The notes: a model not told the origin generated them from the letters alone. Counted from the stretch's first letter, positions 45,187-54,071 are shown. The stretch: 64,000 nucleotides of DNA from Streptomyces sp. NBC_00659 (GCF_036226925.1 NZ_CP109031.1:3534001-3598000); one strand, 5' to 3'. Numbers and translations: made by a program.

Positions 45187-46019
45187 CCCGCTCCCACACG
45201 GTCCGGCTGCGCGGGCTCACCCGGTCGTTCGAGGGCCGCACGGTGCTCGACCACGTCGACCTCGACCTCCCGGCGGGCCAGTTCACCGCCCTGCTGGGCC
45301 ACAGCGGCTCCGGCAAGAGCACGCTGCTGCGCGCCATCGCCGGCCTCGACCACGGCGTGGCCGGGAGCGGGGAACTCACCGCCCCGGAGCGGGTGTCCGT
45401 CGTCTTCCAGGACTCCCGGCTGCTGCCGTGGCGCCGCGTCCTCGACAACGTCCTGCTGGGCGCGGACGGCCGGGAGGCCGCGGACAAGGGCCGCTCCGCC
45501 CTCGCCGAGGTGGGACTCGCGGGGCGCGAACGGGCCTGGCCCAACGAGCTCTCCGGCGGCGAGGCCCAGCGCGCCGCCCTGGCCCGCTCGCTCGTCCGGG
45601 AACCCGAACTGCTGCTGGCCGACGAGCCGTTCGGGGCGCTGGACGCGCTCACCCGGATCCGTATGCATGTGCTGCTGCGCGAACTGTGGGAGCGACACCG
45701 GCCCTCCGTGCTGCTCGTCACGCACGACGTGGACGAGGCGATCGTGCTGGCCGACCGGGTGCTCGTGCTCGACCACGGCCGCATCGGCGTCGACCTGTCC
45801 ATCGACCGCCCGCACCCCCGCTCGTACCGCGATCCGCTGCTCGGCGCCTACCGCGAGCGGCTGCTGAACGCCCTCGGGGTCACCGAGGACGTGACAGGGA
45901 CCGCGGCGAGGACGGAACCCGGGGCGGCGGCGGCACACACCGCGGCCGAACCGGAAACGACGGCGGACGGCGGCGGCGGGCACGGCGTGTCCGCGCACCA
46001 GAAGGAGAAGCACCTGTGA
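45162..46019 (+). CDS. ssuB: ABC transporter ATP-binding protein, sulfonate type (SsuB-like)
   Basis: A 285-aa ATPase with Walker A GHSGSGKST, Q-loop VVFQDSRLLPW, signature LSGGEAQR, Walker B LLLADEPFGALD and switch His in LLVTHDVDEA. The core ends near residue 230; an Ala/Glu/Thr-rich tail follows. GTG at 45162 with AAGG upstream, inside the permease 3' end, and its TGA overlaps the next GTG (GTGA), so the genes are translationally coupled. Confidence 0.92.
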   Translation: MATHTQQLTRSHTVRLRGLTRSFEGRTVLDHVDLDLPAGQFTALLGHSGSGKSTLLRAIAGLDHGVAGSGELTAPERVSVVFQDSRLLPWRRVLDNVLLGADGREAADKGRSALAEVGLAGRERAWPNELSGGEAQRAALARSLVREPELLLADEPFGALDALTRIRMHVLLRELWERHRPSVLLVTHDVDEAIVLADRVLVLDHGRIGVDLSIDRPHPRSYRDPLLGAYRERLLNALGVTEDVTGTAARTEPGAAAAHTAAEPETTADGGGGHGVSAHQKEKHL

Positions 46020-47398
46020 CCAGCCCTCGCCGGCTCCATCTCAACGCCTTCCTGATGAACACCGGCCATCACGAGGCCTCCTGGCGGCTCCCGGAGAGCG
46101 ACCCGTACGCCCATGTCGAGACGGCCCACTACGTGCGTCTCGCGCGGATCGCCGAACGCGGCACCTTCGACTCCCTCTTCCTCGCCGACGGCCCGGTCCT
46201 CTTCAACAGCGTGGGCCAGCGCCCGTCCGGGGCGCTCGAACCCATCACCCTGCTCACCGCGCTGGCCACCGCGACCGAGCACATCGGCCTGATCGCCACC
46301 GCCTCCACGTCCTACAACTCCCCCTACAACCTGGCCCGCAGACTCGCCTCCCTCGATCACATCAGCGGTGGCCGAGCGGGCTGGAACATCGTGACCACGG
46401 CGGGCGCGGAGGCCGCCCGCAACTTCGGTCTCGACGACGAGCCCGCGCACGCCACCCGCTACGAGCGCGCCGCCGAGTTCCTGGACGTGGCGCTCAAGCT
46501 CTGGGACAGCTGGGAGGACGACCTCGTCGTCGCCGACAAGACGGCGGGAGTCTGGGGCGACCCCGGCAAGATCCATCCCGCGCGGCACAAGGGGACGTAC
46601 TTCAGTGTGGAGGGCGCCCTCAACGTGCCCCGCACACCGCAGGGTCACCCGCTTCTCGTGCAGGCGGGCTCCTCGGAGAACGGCAAACGGTTCGCGGCCC
46701 GGTACGCGGAAGCGGTGTTCACCGCCCAGCAGACCCTCGCGGACGCCCAGGACTTCTACGCCGACCTCAAGTCCCGTACCGAGCGGGCCGGCCGGAACCC
46801 GGACCACCTCAAGGTTCTGCCCGGCATCGTCCCGGTCATCGGCTCGACCGAGGCGGAGGCGCTCGCCCACGAGCGGGTCCTGGAGGACCACATCGTGTAC
46901 GAGCACGGGGTGAACCGTCTGGAGCACCTGCTCCACCTGGAGCCGGGGACCCTCCGTCTCGACGCGCGACTGCCCGCCGACCTGCCGCCGGAGAGCGCGA
47001 TCGAGGGGGCCAAGAGCCGCTACACCCTCGTCGTGGAGCTCGCCCGGCGCGAGCGGCTCACCGTCCGCGAACTGATCGGCCGGCTCGGCGGCGGGCGGGG
47101 CCATCTGACCTTCGCCGGCACACCCGAGCAGGTCGCCGACGCGATCGAGGAGTGGTTCCGCGGCGGCGCCGCCGACGGATTCAACATCATGCCGGCCGTA
47201 CTGCCGTCGGGGCTCGACCTCTTCGTGGACCACGTGGTGCCGATCCTGCGCGACCGGGGTCTGCTCCGCCGGGAGTACGGGCCCCGGCAGACCCTGCGGG
47301 AACGCTACGGGCTTCCGCGCCCTGCCAACCGGTACGCGACACCGACCACGACGGCGACGGCGGCCACGCTCCCCGCACCCGCGATCGCCCTCGCCTGA
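46016..47398 (+). CDS. FMN-dependent monooxygenase, NtaA/SnaA/DszA family
   Basis: A 460-aa luciferase-fold enzyme. The start LHLNAFLMNTGHHEASWRLP and the segments FDSLFLADGPVLFN, TASTSYNSPYNLARRLASLDH and GRAGWNIVTTAGAEAARNFG are characteristic of the NtaA/DszA subgroup, which oxidise C-N or C-S bonds with FMNH2 from a separate reductase. In this operon it probably cleaves a sulfonate or sulfone to release sulfite. GTG at 46016 overlaps the ATPase stop by 4 bp, with AAGGAG upstream. No flavin reductase gene is adjacent. Confidence 0.9.
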   Translation: MTSPRRLHLNAFLMNTGHHEASWRLPESDPYAHVETAHYVRLARIAERGTFDSLFLADGPVLFNSVGQRPSGALEPITLLTALATATEHIGLIATASTSYNSPYNLARRLASLDHISGGRAGWNIVTTAGAEAARNFGLDDEPAHATRYERAAEFLDVALKLWDSWEDDLVVADKTAGVWGDPGKIHPARHKGTYFSVEGALNVPRTPQGHPLLVQAGSSENGKRFAARYAEAVFTAQQTLADAQDFYADLKSRTERAGRNPDHLKVLPGIVPVIGSTEAEALAHERVLEDHIVYEHGVNRLEHLLHLEPGTLRLDARLPADLPPESAIEGAKSRYTLVVELARRERLTVRELIGRLGGGRGHLTFAGTPEQVADAIEEWFRGGAADGFNIMPAVLPSGLDLFVDHVVPILRDRGLLRREYGPRQTLRERYGLPRPANRYATPTTTATAATLPAPAIALA

Positions 47399-47445
47399 CC
47401 CCGCTCACACCTGCCCGAACCGCCGAACCGAGAGGACCCGTACCC

Positions 47446-48339
47446 ATGTCCGACATCGAGATCCAGAAGGTCACCGCACACATCGGTGCCCGTGTCCTGG
47501 GCGTCGACATCTCCAAGCCCCTGGACGACATCACCGCCGCCGCCCTGCGCACCGCCCTCAACGAGCACAAGGCGCTGGTCTTCGACGACGTCGACCTGGA
47601 CGACGAGGGCCAGCAGGCCTTCGCCCGCCACTTCGGCGACCTCACCACCGCGCACCCCACCGTGCCCGCCGTCGACGGCGCCCCGAACGTGCTGCCCGTC
47701 GACAGCGAGCGGGGCCGCGCCAATCACTGGCACACCGACGTGACCTTCGTCCTCAACCCGCCGCAGGCCAGCACCCTGCGCAGCATCACCGTCCCGCCGT
47801 ACGGAGGCGAGACGCTCATCGCCAACTCCGCGGCTGCCTACCGCGATCTGCCCGAACCGCTCCGCGCCTTCGCCGACACCCTGTGGGCCGAGCACACCAA
47901 CGACTACGACTACGCGGTGCCGGACGAGAACATCGACGAGGAACAGGCCGCGCAGCGCGCCCAGTTCACGTCCATCAAGTTCCGCACCGTGCACCCGGTC
48001 GTCCGGGTGCACCCGCTGACCGGTGAACGCGGCCTGTTCATCGGCGGGTTCGCGCAGCGGATCGCCGGGCTGTCGGTGGGCGAGTCCCGCAAGATCCTCG
48101 ACCTGCTCCAGGCGTACGTCACCCGGCCCGAGAACGTCCTGCGCTGGCGCTGGTCCCCGAACCAGCTCGTCCTGTTCGACAACCGGATCACCCAGCACTA
48201 CGCGATCGACAACTACGACAACCTGCCGCGCCGTCTGCACCGAGTGACGGTCGCCGGTGACGTGCCGGTCGGCATCGAGGGCAAGGAGAGCCACTCGATC
48301 ACGGGCGATGCCTCGCACTACACATCGGTGGCCGGGTGA
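47446..48339 (+). CDS. TauD/TfdA-family Fe(II)/2-oxoglutarate dioxygenase
   Basis: A 297-aa enzyme. The iron ligands are His96 and Asp98 (NHWHTDVTF) and His265 (PRRLHRVTV), with WSPNQLVLFDNRITQHYA near the 2-oxoglutarate site. TauD enzymes hydroxylate the carbon next to a sulfonate or sulfate ester, releasing sulfite or sulfate. Last gene of the operon, 47 bp after the monooxygenase, with AGAGGA upstream, and followed by a strong terminator. Confidence 0.92.
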   Translation: MSDIEIQKVTAHIGARVLGVDISKPLDDITAAALRTALNEHKALVFDDVDLDDEGQQAFARHFGDLTTAHPTVPAVDGAPNVLPVDSERGRANHWHTDVTFVLNPPQASTLRSITVPPYGGETLIANSAAAYRDLPEPLRAFADTLWAEHTNDYDYAVPDENIDEEQAAQRAQFTSIKFRTVHPVVRVHPLTGERGLFIGGFAQRIAGLSVGESRKILDLLQAYVTRPENVLRWRWSPNQLVLFDNRITQHYAIDNYDNLPRRLHRVTVAGDVPVGIEGKESHSITGDASHYTSVAG

Positions 48340-48367
48340 CGCCGTCCCGGCTCATGTGACGGGCGAC

Positions 48368-48404
48368 GACGGCCCCCGCGCGAATCCCTCGCGCGGGGGC
48401 CGTC
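48368..48404. terminator. Bidirectional terminator, sulfonate operon / histidine phosphatase
   Basis: A perfect 16-bp stem, GACGGCCCCCGCGCGA/TCGCGCGGGGGCCGTC, with 5-nt loop ATCCC, between convergent genes. Confidence 0.9.
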
Positions 48405-48407
48405 CCG

Positions 48408-49034
48408 TCAGATCCCGCACGGCACGTTGAACGAGAGCAGGGCGGCCGACCCGTCCTCCACCCGGAGTTCGGTGACCGCCGCGTTGCGCAGGCTCGGCAG
48501 GACGCGGCGGTACTCGCCCAGCGGGATGGACAGCGCGGTGCACAGCACCAGGCGCAGCAGGCTGTTGTGGGCGACGACCAGCACGCGTTCGCCGGGGTGG
48601 ATCTCGGCGATGCGGCGCAGAGCGCGGGTGCCCCGGGCCGCCGCCGCGCGCGGATCCTCCGCCTCGGGAAACGGGTAGGACACCGGATCGGCGCGGTACG
48701 CCTTGGCCCGGACGGGGTTCTCCAGCTCGAACTCGGCGAACGTGCGGCCCTCCAGGACCCCGAAGTCGCATTCGCGCAGGCCCGGTTCACGCCGGGGGGC
48801 CAGCCCGAGGGCTTGGCACGCGGGCTCGGCGGTGGCGACGGCACGGGACATGGTCGAGGTCCAGATCGCGTCGACGGGGTGCGCGGCGGCCCAGCGGCCG
48901 AGGGCCTCCGCCTGGGCGCGGCCCTCCTCGGTGAGGCCGACGTCGCTCACTCCGGCGTAGCGTTTTTCCGCGTTCCAGACGGTCTGCCCGTGCCGGGCCA
49001 GGAGGAGGGTCGTACTGCGGCTCGTTGTACTCAT
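48408..49034 (-). CDS. Histidine phosphatase superfamily protein (phosphoglycerate-mutase-like)
   Basis: A 208-aa protein. The phosphate pocket is RHG at residues 14-16 (LLLARHGQTVWN), with the acid/base Glu in RECDFGVLEG and the second His in VLVVAHNSLLR. The family includes broad phosphatases, cobC and acid phosphatases; the substrate is unknown. The ATG at 49034 gives the normal N-terminus; GATACT lies 8 nt upstream without SD, again suggesting leaderless translation. Confidence 0.88.
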   Translation of the reverse strand: MSTTSRSTTLLLARHGQTVWNAEKRYAGVSDVGLTEEGRAQAEALGRWAAAHPVDAIWTSTMSRAVATAEPACQALGLAPRREPGLRECDFGVLEGRTFAEFELENPVRAKAYRADPVSYPFPEAEDPRAAAARGTRALRRIAEIHPGERVLVVAHNSLLRLVLCTALSIPLGEYRRVLPSLRNAAVTELRVEDGSAALLSFNVPCGI

Positions 49035-49087
49035 GAGGCCGCAGTATCCAGGTCGGGCCGGGCCCCGGGGGTGCGCCACGGAAAGTC

Positions 49088-49132
49088 CCGGGCCCGGTGA
49101 CGGGACACGACGCGTCCCGTCACCGGGCCCGG
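49088..49132 (-). terminator. Terminator after the DsbA-like gene
   Basis: A perfect 19-bp stem (49088-49106 with 49114-49132, core GGGCCCGGTGACGGGAC) with a 7-nt loop, about 60 bp past the stop. Confidence 0.88.
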
Positions 49133-49193
49133 TCCGCGCGGGACCGGGCCGGACCCGGGGTCCGGCCCTGCCCGGGCGCGGTGTCGGCGGTGC

Positions 49194-49862
49194 CTACAGG
49201 TTGCTGAAGTCCGGTCCCGCCGTACGGGTGCGCTTGATCTCGTAGAAGCCCGGTACCGAGGCGACCATGAGCGTGCCGTCCCAGAGCTTGGCGGCGTCCT
49301 CGCCCTTGGGGGTCGGGGTGACGACCGGGCCGAAGAAGGCGAGCTGCTCGCCGTCGGAGCCGGGGACGGCGATGACCGGGGTACCGACGTCCTGGCCGAC
49401 CTTCTCGATGCCCTCCTTGTGGGAGGCGCGCAGCTCGGCGTCGAACTCGAAGTCCGCCTGGTCGGCGTAGTCGATCAGGTCGGCGGGAAGTCCGACCTCC
49501 TCGAGGGCGCCGGCTATGGCCTCCTTGGTCGGGCCCGTGCCGTCGTTGTGGAAGCGGGTGCCGAGCGCGGTGTACAGCGGGCCGAGGACGTCGTCGCCGT
49601 GCTTCTGCCAGGCGGCGGTGACCACCCGGACCGACTCCCACGCCGTGGTCGTGAGCATCTCGCGGTACTGGTCGGGAAGCTCGTCGAGCTTGGGCTCGTT
49701 CAGTACCGCGAGGCTCATGATGTGCCAGCGGACCTCGATGTCGCGGACCTTCTCCACTTCCAGCACCCAGCGCGAGGTCATCCAGGCCCAGGGGCACAGC
49801 GGGTCGAACCAGAAGTCGACGGGGGTCTTGCCGGTACTGGTCTGAGCGGTCTGCTCGGGCAT
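49194..49862 (-). CDS. DsbA-family protein, mycothiol-dependent nitroreductase (Rv2466c)-like
   Basis: A 222-aa thioredoxin-fold protein with the start VDFWFDPLCPWAWMTSRWV. The active-site motif is CPWA, i.e. one cysteine instead of a CxxC pair. The cis-Pro region is DVGTPVIAVPG. Mycobacterial Rv2466c acts with mycothiol; streptomycetes also make mycothiol, so a related mycothiol-linked reductase or isomerase role is plausible. ATG at 49862 (MPEQTAQTSTG). It is divergent from pepN. Confidence 0.85.
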   Translation of the reverse strand: MPEQTAQTSTGKTPVDFWFDPLCPWAWMTSRWVLEVEKVRDIEVRWHIMSLAVLNEPKLDELPDQYREMLTTTAWESVRVVTAAWQKHGDDVLGPLYTALGTRFHNDGTGPTKEAIAGALEEVGLPADLIDYADQADFEFDAELRASHKEGIEKVGQDVGTPVIAVPGSDGEQLAFFGPVVTPTPKGEDAAKLWDGTLMVASVPGFYEIKRTRTAGPDFSNL

Positions 49863-50054
49863 GGCTCTCCTCGGAATGCGGTGTTTCCCTTGGCAACACC
49901 GGCACTCGCCCACCCCATTCCCGCGTGTCTGTGCGATTCCGACGGGTCCTAGGGATTCCCCTGTGTCTGCGCCGTCGCAGCGTCCGCCGTAAGGAGCACA
50001 TGGCAGGATCGGCCCTGTTCGCACATGTCTATGACGCCATGAGGGAGTGCAGTC

Positions 50055-52649
50055 GTGCCCGGAGAGAATCTGTCCCGCGACGAGGCCCAGGAGCGGGCGG
50101 CACTGCTGTCCGTCGACAGCTACGACGTCTTCCTCGACCTGCGCTCGGCCGTCGGGGAGCCGGAGCCCGGCGCGGCGGCCGGCGAGCCCCGCACCTTCCG
50201 CTCGGTCACCACGCTCCGCTTCCGCTGCGTCGAGCCGGGCGCGGCGAGCTTCGCGGACCTGATCGCGCCGAGTGTGACGGCCGTCTCGCTCAACGGCAGG
50301 GACCTCGACCCCGGTGAGGTGTTCGACGGCTCCCGGATCCGGCTGGAGGACCTCGCCGCCGAGAACGAGCTCGTCGTGGACGCGCAGTGCGCCTACTCCC
50401 GCACCGGCGAGGGCATGCACCGCTTCGTCGACCCCGAGGACGGCGAGGTGTACCTGTACACGCAGTACGAGCCCGCCGACTCGCGGCGCGTCTTCGCCAA
50501 CTTCGAGCAGCCCGACCTCAAGGCGCCGTTCCGTTTCGAGGTGCGGGCCCCCGAGGGCTGGACGGTCTGGAGCAACGGCGTCGGCGAACTCACGGACGGC
50601 GTGTGGAAGTTCGCCGAGACGAAGCCGATCTCCACGTACATCACGGCGGTCGTGGCGGGCCCGTACCACTATGTGACGGACTCCTACTCCCGCACCTTCG
50701 ACGACGGTACGACGCTGGAGATCCCCCTCGGCGCGATGTGCCGCAAGGGCCTGGCCCCCCACTTCGACGCCGACGACGTGTTCCTGGTGACCAAGCAGGG
50801 GCTGGACTTCTTCCACGACCACTTCGACTACCCGTACCCGTTCGGGAAGTACGACCAGGCGTTCGTGCCCGAGTACAACCTCGGCGCGATGGAGAACCCG
50901 GGTCTCGTCACCTTCCGCGAGGAGTACATCTTCCGCGGCAAGGTGACGCAGACGTCGTACGAGGCCCGGGCGAACGTCATCCTGCACGAGATGGCGCACA
51001 TGTGGTTCGGCGACCTGGTCACCATGGTCTGGTGGGACGACCTGTGGCTGAAGGAGTCCTTCGCCGACTTCATGGGGACGTTCGCGAACGTCGGCGCGAC
51101 CCGTTTCACCGACGCCTGGATCACGTTCGCCAACCGCCGCAAGGCCTGGGCCTACCGCGCGGACCAACTGCCCTCCACCCACCCGATCACGGCCGACATC
51201 CGCGACCTGCAGGACGCCAAGCTGAACTTCGACGGCATCACCTACGCCAAGGGCGCCTCGGTCCTGAAGCAGCTGGTGGCGTACGTCGGGCAGGACGCCT
51301 TCCTGGAGGGCGCCCGCCGCTACTTCAAGCGGAACGCGTACGGGAACACCCGCCTCGGCGATCTGCTGTCGGCCCTGGAGGAGACGAGCGGACGGGACAT
51401 GGCCGCCTGGTCCCGGTCCTGGCTCCAGACCGCGGGCGTCAACTCCCTGACCCCGCAGGTGCTCCTGGACGCGGAGGGACGCGTCGCCGAGCTGGCGGTG
51501 CTCCAGGAGGCGCCCGAGTCGCACCCCGAACTGCGCCCGCACCGCGTGGCCGTGGGCCTGTACCGCCGCGAGGACGGCGATGGTCCGCTCGTGCGGTACG
51601 CGCGCGCCGAGGTGGACGTCGACGGGCCGCGCACGGTCGTCGCCGAGCTGGCGGGCGCGGAAGCCCCGGCGCTCGTCCTCGTCAACGACGACGACCTCAC
51701 GTACTGCAAGATCCGCTTCGACGAGGGCTCGCTCGCCACGCTGCGCGACGCGCTCGGCGAGATCACGGACCCGCTCGCGCGGGCGCTGTGCTGGTCGGCG
51801 CTGTGGAACCTCACGCGCGACGCGATCGTGCCCGCCAGGGACTTCATCGCCCTGGTGCTGCGGTTCGCGGGCCGCGAGTCCGACATCGGCGTCCTGCAGA
51901 TGCTGCACGCCTGGGCGAACTCCGCGCTCGTCAACTACGCGGCGCCCGACTGGCGCGAGCAGGGCGAGGCGCTGCTCGCCGAGGGCGCGCTGAAGGAGCT
52001 GCGGCTGGCCGAGCCGGGCGGCCAGCACCAGCTCGCCTGGGCCCGTTTCTTCGCCGCCGTCGCATCGAGCGAGACCGATCTCCAGCTGCTCCAGGGCCTG
52101 CTGGAGGGGACGGCGAAGATCGACGGCCTCGAGGTCGACCAGGAGCTGCGCTGGGCGTTCCTGGAGCCGCTGGCCGCGCGGGGCGTGGCCGACGAGTCCG
52201 TCCTCGCCGCCGAACTCGCCCGTGACGACACGGCGTCCGGCAAGCGGCACCAGGTCCGCTGCCTGGCCGCCCGGCCCTCCGCGGCGGTCAAGGCCCAGGC
52301 CTGGGCGGCCGTCGTGGAATCCGACGCGTTGTCCAACGCCCTCGTCGAGGCGACCATCTCCGGCTTCGCCCGGCCGTCCCGGCGGGACCTGCTGGCGCCG
52401 TACGCCGCCAAGTACTTCGCCGCCATCGACCGCGTCTGGGCGGAGCGCTCCATCCAGATCGGCATGGACGTGGTCAGGGGCCTGTTCCCCGCGCTCCAGG
52501 ACTCCCCGGAGACCCTGGCGGAGACGGACGCCTGGCTCGCGGCGCACGAGGACGCGCCGCCGGCGCTGCGCCGGCTGGTGCTGGAGTCCCGGGACGATCT
52601 GGCGCGGGCACTGCGGGGGCAGGCCTGCGACATCGCCGCCGCGGGCTGA
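50055..52649 (+). CDS. pepN: Aminopeptidase N (M1 metallopeptidase)
   Basis: An 864-aa, probably cytosolic zinc aminopeptidase. The exopeptidase motif GAMEN is at 277-281. Zinc ligands are His311, Glu312 (catalytic) and His315 in HEMAHMWFGDLV, with the third ligand Glu in WLKESFADFMG. The C-terminal ERAP1-like helical domain is present, so the length is complete. GTG at 50055 with GAGGGAG upstream. It degrades N-terminal residues of peptides, downstream of Clp or the proteasome. Confidence 0.95.
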   Translation: MPGENLSRDEAQERAALLSVDSYDVFLDLRSAVGEPEPGAAAGEPRTFRSVTTLRFRCVEPGAASFADLIAPSVTAVSLNGRDLDPGEVFDGSRIRLEDLAAENELVVDAQCAYSRTGEGMHRFVDPEDGEVYLYTQYEPADSRRVFANFEQPDLKAPFRFEVRAPEGWTVWSNGVGELTDGVWKFAETKPISTYITAVVAGPYHYVTDSYSRTFDDGTTLEIPLGAMCRKGLAPHFDADDVFLVTKQGLDFFHDHFDYPYPFGKYDQAFVPEYNLGAMENPGLVTFREEYIFRGKVTQTSYEARANVILHEMAHMWFGDLVTMVWWDDLWLKESFADFMGTFANVGATRFTDAWITFANRRKAWAYRADQLPSTHPITADIRDLQDAKLNFDGITYAKGASVLKQLVAYVGQDAFLEGARRYFKRNAYGNTRLGDLLSALEETSGRDMAAWSRSWLQTAGVNSLTPQVLLDAEGRVAELAVLQEAPESHPELRPHRVAVGLYRREDGDGPLVRYARAEVDVDGPRTVVAELAGAEAPALVLVNDDDLTYCKIRFDEGSLATLRDALGEITDPLARALCWSALWNLTRDAIVPARDFIALVLRFAGRESDIGVLQMLHAWANSALVNYAAPDWREQGEALLAEGALKELRLAEPGGQHQLAWARFFAAVASSETDLQLLQGLLEGTAKIDGLEVDQELRWAFLEPLAARGVADESVLAAELARDDTASGKRHQVRCLAARPSAAVKAQAWAAVVESDALSNALVEATISGFARPSRRDLLAPYAAKYFAAIDRVWAERSIQIGMDVVRGLFPALQDSPETLAETDAWLAAHEDAPPALRRLVLESRDDLARALRGQACDIAAAG

Positions 52650-53015
52650 TCACCCGCACCACGCGGACCACACCGCGGAGGTCGCCGGCGCCACGGCGTC
52701 CGGTGCCCTCCGCGGTGGCATGTTTGGTGCTCTCCGCGGTGGCATGTCCGGCGCCCTCCGCCGTGGGCACGTCCGGCATCCTTCGCGGTGGGCACGTCCG
52801 GTGCTCTTCGCGGTGGGCGGTGGGCAGTGGGCTGATCCGATGCGCACACTGGTTACGAAATGCATGTATTCAGACCCGTGACCCGTACTGATCCGCCTCC
52901 GGACCAGCGCCTTTCGGCAGTCGAACATCCGCACCAGAAGGCGCATTTGTCCCGATTCGTCGACGAGCGGGTAACAGCGGTTAGAAGACGGCTCCCCGGC
53001 GGAAGACCCCGGACC
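52650..53015. other. Repeat-containing spacer after pepN
   Basis: 366 bp without a supportable gene. The first half is the 5-copy repeat (52698-52819). The second half is less GC-rich (ACTGGTTACGAAATGCATG) and probably carries the promoter of the next gene. Confidence 0.5.
52698..52819. repeat. Five-copy 24/25-bp tandem repeat
   Basis: The units start at 52698, 52722, 52746, 52771 and 52796. The consensus is GTCCGGTGCTCTCCGCGGTG followed by GCAT or GGCAC. The copies diverge at a few positions and two have one extra base, so the repeat is not phased for coding. Confidence 0.9.
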
Positions 53016-54071
53016 ATGAGCCACCGCACCCCCGACTCCCCCCGCACCCTGCGCCACTCGTCCCCCGTACGGCACCGGATCCTGACCACCGCCCAGTTAC
53101 GCGACCGCCAGGTGACGGCCGCGGACGTCAACGAGCGGTGCCGGCCCGGCGGCCCCTGGCAGCGGATCCTTCCCGGCGTCTTCCTTCTGCGTCCCGGCCC
53201 TCCCACGCCCGAGGAGCGGCTGCACGCGGCGCTGCTCTACACCGCGCGTCCCCCCTCCGCCCGCACGGCACCCCGCGTCCCCGTCCAGCCGGGCTCCGAG
53301 GAACCGCGCGACGACCGGCCCTGGGCGGACGCGCTGATCACCGGTCTGGCGGCGCTGGCCCTGCACGGCTTCTCCTGTGTCCCGCCGTTGCCCTCCCTCG
53401 GCACGATCGACGTGCTCGTCCCCCGGCTGCGCCGGGTGCGCTCGACCGGCTGCGTCAGCATCGTGCGCACCACCGTGCTGCCGACGCCCACGTTCGTGGC
53501 CGGGGTCCCGGTCGCCGCCGTGCCCCGCGCGCTGGCCGACGCGGTCGCGGAGCTGACCGACGCGGAGGCCGTGCGCGAGCTGCTGGCGGAGGCGGTGCGC
53601 CGCGGCTACTGCGAACCGCGTTCGGTCGTGGAGGAACTGACGGCGGCCCGGCTGCTGGACCGCCCGCACGTGGTGGACGCCGTGGACTCACTGGTGGCGG
53701 AGGGCAGGGCGATCGCGGAGCACCGTCTGTACCGGATGGTCTTCGAGCACGGACTGCCCGACCCGGTCTGGAACGTCGACCTGCGGCTGCCCGGAGGCCC
53801 CCACCTCGGTGGCCTCGACGCGTACTGGCCCGAGCAGGCGGTGGCGGTCGAGCTGGTCACCCGGACCCCGCTCCAGGACGCGGACGCCCAGGGATCCGAG
53901 CAGGCCCGCAGGCGCGAGCACCTGGAGCGGCTGGGCATCACCGTCGTCCACGTCACTCCGCGGAAGCTCAGGGACGCGATGGAACAGCAGGCCACGATCG
54001 TACGGACCGCGCTCATGGCCGCGGACGACCGCGATCCGGCCGCGCATGTCGTGGTGCTGCCCCGGTCGTGA
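53016..54071 (+). CDS. AbiEi-like winged-helix protein with DUF559/Vsr-like C-terminal domain
   Basis: A 351-aa protein. The N-terminal region (RHRILTTAQLRDRQVTAADVNERCRPGGPWQRILPGVFLL) has the winged-helix pattern of AbiEi antitoxins. The middle region (ALITGLAALALHGF..TIDVLVPRLRRVRSTGCVSIVRTT) matches the AbiEi/DUF4095-like domain. The C-terminus (GGLDAYWPEQAVAVELVTR..., HLERLGITVVHVTP) resembles the PD-(D/E)XK fold of DUF559/Vsr proteins: an Asp, an E after a beta-strand, and a conserved Arg/Glu helix. No toxin partner gene follows. Its function is unknown; actinobacteria carry many such genes. Confidence 0.65.
   Translation: MSHRTPDSPRTLRHSSPVRHRILTTAQLRDRQVTAADVNERCRPGGPWQRILPGVFLLRPGPPTPEERLHAALLYTARPPSARTAPRVPVQPGSEEPRDDRPWADALITGLAALALHGFSCVPPLPSLGTIDVLVPRLRRVRSTGCVSIVRTTVLPTPTFVAGVPVAAVPRALADAVAELTDAEAVRELLAEAVRRGYCEPRSVVEELTAARLLDRPHVVDAVDSLVAEGRAIAEHRLYRMVFEHGLPDPVWNVDLRLPGGPHLGGLDAYWPEQAVAVELVTRTPLQDADAQGSEQARRREHLERLGITVVHVTPRKLRDAMEQQATIVRTALMAADDRDPAAHVVVLPRS

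Noticed and set aside
49194-52547. Minus-strand open frame of about 1117 codons joining the DsbA-like gene to antisense pepN
   Set aside because: Only the part below 49862 is real; the extension runs antisense through pepN.
52698-52819. CRISPR array
   Set aside because: The units are directly adjacent with no unique spacers, and no cas genes are present.
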